From contig WQSI01000091.1 of NCBI GenBank assembly GCA_009787945.1, forward strand, positions 1 through 7,070: a stretch of DNA of 7,070 nt, in the 5' to 3' direction. The position numbers were made by a program, and so were the translations under genes. The stretch comes from Defluviitaleaceae bacterium. GTDB taxonomy: Bacteria; Bacillota; Clostridia; Lachnospirales; WRAX01. The notes beneath the pieces were generated by a model. It ran no database searches, had not been told where the DNA came from, and saw only the letters and a list, made by a program, of their open reading frames with translations. Below are positions 5,884-7,070 of the stretch, piece after piece (the stretch's first letter is position 1; the number at the start of each line of letters is the position of its first letter).

Positions 5884-6306
5884 ATGAACAAGCCAAAAAC
5901 CACACCAGACGACCATAAAACAAAAAAAGCCCAGATGACTCCAAGTCAAAATCCAGGCAACTCTTTTCCTGCCCCCCTAAATGCCGACCAAGAAGCCTAC
6001 CACATCAACCTTTACACCGCAGGAAACCCCGAGGAAAAAAGGCAGTCCAAAAACATTCTCATCGAACACAACTTGCGCCTTGTTGCCCACATTGTCAAAA
6101 AATTCCACCACCCCGACGTGGACGACCTAATCTCCATCGGCTCCATCGGCCTAATCAAAGGCATCAATTCCTTCAAACCAGAACGAGGCACCCGCCTAGC
6201 CACTTATGCTTCTAGGTGTATAGAAAATGTGATATGGTTCTGTGTGACGCGCATCACTCCTTTCAGACGTTGTCGTAAAATTTTCGGGTACTTCGCTCCC
6301 TTTTAG
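5884..6306 (+). pseudogene. sigK: Sporulation sigma factor SigK, N-terminal part, interrupted by a skin-like element
   Basis: The frame encodes the N-terminal half of sigma-K, the late mother-cell sigma factor. Residues 29-115 match it closely: FPAPLNADQEA, NILIEHNLRLVAHIVKKF (57-74), DDLISIGSIGLIKGINSF (80-97) and GTRLATYASRCIEN (102-115), covering sigma-70 region 2. Family members continue with a Glu-Ile after IEN, then regions 3 and 4. Here codon 116 begins VIWFCVTR, unlike any sigma factor, and the frame stops at 6306, so the last 25 codons belong to the inserted DNA. The break falls at the codon where Bacillus sigK is split by skin. The ATG at 5884 has AGAAGGTG just upstream; an in-frame ATG at 5842 lacks one. 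Residues 1-27 are polar, rich in Lys, Pro and Gln, with no hydrophobic pro-sequence. Called a pseudogene only in the sense of a split gene: excision should rejoin it with a distal half outside the window. Confidence 0.9.
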
Positions 6307-7070
6307 GAATATGTGGGCGGTATCGCCTTTGACGATTACGCATTCGAGAACTCGTCGTAGAAGTTGCAACTTGCCCTCGTAGTCAACCAATTTTATAAGT
6401 CGTGGAAAGTCAAGTATTGTTTGCTTGGCTTTTTCTATATCGGCGAGTTGGCTCTCTTGAGTTTCAACCGCCCCTTGAATCACGTCCAGTCGGGCTTGTT
6501 TTTCATCACGTTCTTTGGAAAGCGTTTCGATGTCAGTATATATTGCCTGCTTTACGCTTTCAGGTGCAGAGCGTAAATTTGTGATTTGAGTGCCGATGTC
6601 GCTTTCGATTTGATTTAGCCGTTTCCTTAGCTCGACAAGTTCTTTTTCGATTTCATGTGTTTTTGTGGCTAGAGCCGCATTTGAATTAAGTAGTTCTTCA
6701 TACATGGTATCGCTGGGATTTATCTTACTTATCTGCTCAATCACGAAGTTATCCAATTCAAATCCACGGACGGTTGGCGGCTTGTCACACTTCCAATCCT
6801 TGCTGCGGCGGCTTCCGCAGTAGTAGCTATAGCGTAACGTGCCATCGGGGTTTGTGCGCCCACTTTCTGCACGGACATACATTTTGCCACCACACTTCAC
6901 GCAACGCACAACCCCAGACAGTAGAGCGTTAGATGATTCTTTGTTGGCTCGTGCGGATTGGTCTTTGGATATGGTTACCATCATACTTTGCGCCCTAATC
7001 CAATCCGCTCCGCTAATTATTCCCTCGTGCTTACCAACAGAAATAACCCATTCTTCAATGTCACGGCGGG
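6196..7070 (-). CDS. spoIVCA: Large serine recombinase, SpoIVCA type, partial (N-terminus beyond right edge)
   Basis: The visible 290 residues are the C-terminal part of a large serine recombinase; the resolvase domain with its catalytic serine lies beyond the edge. The frame stays open from 6984 to the edge, with EEWVISVGKHEGIISGADWIR typical of the recombinase domain, so the Met codons at 6984 are internal. Next come LLSGVVRCVKCGGKM and YYCGSRRSKDWKC, the zinc-ribbon that binds attachment-site DNA (Cys pairs at 28/31 and 56/66 counted from Met at 6984). A long coiled coil (about 110-190, EIEKELVELRKRLNQIE and later ERDEKQARLDVIQ) follows; in this family it controls synapsis and direction. 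LRRVLECVIVKGDTAHIFLKG closes the domain. The gene converges on sigK and its last ten codons plus TAG (6196-6228) are antisense sigK sequence. Location and family indicate that it excises the element from sigK; the exact role is inferred from SpoIVCA. Confidence 0.93.
   Translation of the reverse strand, partial: RRDIEEWVISVGKHEGIISGADWIRAQSMMVTISKDQSARANKESSNALLSGVVRCVKCGGKMYVRAESGRTNPDGTLRYSYYCGSRRSKDWKCDKPPTVRGFELDNFVIEQISKINPSDTMYEELLNSNAALATKTHEIEKELVELRKRLNQIESDIGTQITNLRSAPESVKQAIYTDIETLSKERDEKQARLDVIQGAVETQESQLADIEKAKQTILDFPRLIKLVDYEGKLQLLRRVLECVIVKGDTAHIFLKGSEVPENFTTTSERSDARHTEPYHIFYTPRSISG
6205..6252. other. Left attachment junction of the skin-like element
   Basis: To the left, the sequence codes for conserved sigma-K residues up to Ile-Glu-Asn (codon 115 at 6226-6228). 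To the right it is recombinase-gene DNA read antisense. The shared core should lie at about 6223-6229 (GAAAATG), because the first base of the expected Glu codon is still present and the match then ends. The other junction is outside the window, so the exact crossover bases cannot be fixed. Confidence 0.7.

Noticed and set aside
5594..5918. Two overlapping plus-strand open frames of 73 and 86 codons before sigK.
   Set aside because: They run through the inverted-repeat block, lack ribosome binding sites and resemble no family I know. One overlaps the sigK start in another frame.
6220..6306. sigK disruption by a sequencing frameshift.
   Set aside because: None of the three frames continues sigma-K after the break, and the following DNA codes for a recombinase on the other strand.
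1..7070. tRNA, rRNA, CRISPR array or replication origin.
   Set aside because: No cloverleaf, rRNA segment, regular spacer repeat or DnaA-box cluster was seen on reading both strands.

Overview
The window suggests an endospore-forming member of the Bacillota, most likely an anaerobic clostridial lineage. The evidence is a sigK gene split by a skin-like element, GGAGG-type ribosome binding sites, AT-rich sigma-A promoters and AT-rich intergenic stretches. I cannot name the species.

Left part, housekeeping (1-2993). A minus-strand secreted protein of unknown role runs off the left edge. Next to it, also on the minus strand, is ogt, a methylguanine-DNA repair protein. A 47-bp gap separates ogt from a divergent plus-strand pair whose reading frames overlap by ATGA: an RluB/RsuA-type rRNA pseudouridine synthase and an RsmF/NOL1-type rRNA m5C methyltransferase.

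Middle (2993-5503). Directly on the rsmF stop codon sits a 181-bp MITE-like element with terminal inverted repeats, a 6-bp target-site duplication and two inverted copies of a GC-rich palindrome. A bidirectional terminator follows. It is shared with the minus-strand Mn/Fe superoxide dismutase gene, which has a good sigma-A promoter of its own. Upstream on the minus strand are a membrane-anchored or secreted protein with an SLH-like N-terminal part, beta-repeats and a proline-rich tail, and a small XRE-family regulator. These two are 15 nt apart and probably form an operon. A 30-bp dyad upstream of the regulator is a candidate operator.

Right part, sporulation (5504-7070). About 380 bp without a convincing gene hold the dyad, a candidate mother-cell (sigma-E/K) promoter and a long imperfect inverted repeat around a UUCG hairpin. 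This leads into sigK. The sigK frame matches sigma-K through region 2 up to Ile-Glu-Asn (codon 115), then abruptly leaves the family and stops 25 codons later. Facing it is the C-terminal part of a large serine recombinase (SpoIVCA type), whose last ten codons are antisense sigK. This is the left boundary of a skin-type element: the recombinase is expected to cut the element out in the mother cell and rejoin sigK. The sigK N-terminus is hydrophilic and lacks the hydrophobic pro-sequence of Bacillus pro-sigma-K, so excision may be the main visible control on sigma-K activity here.
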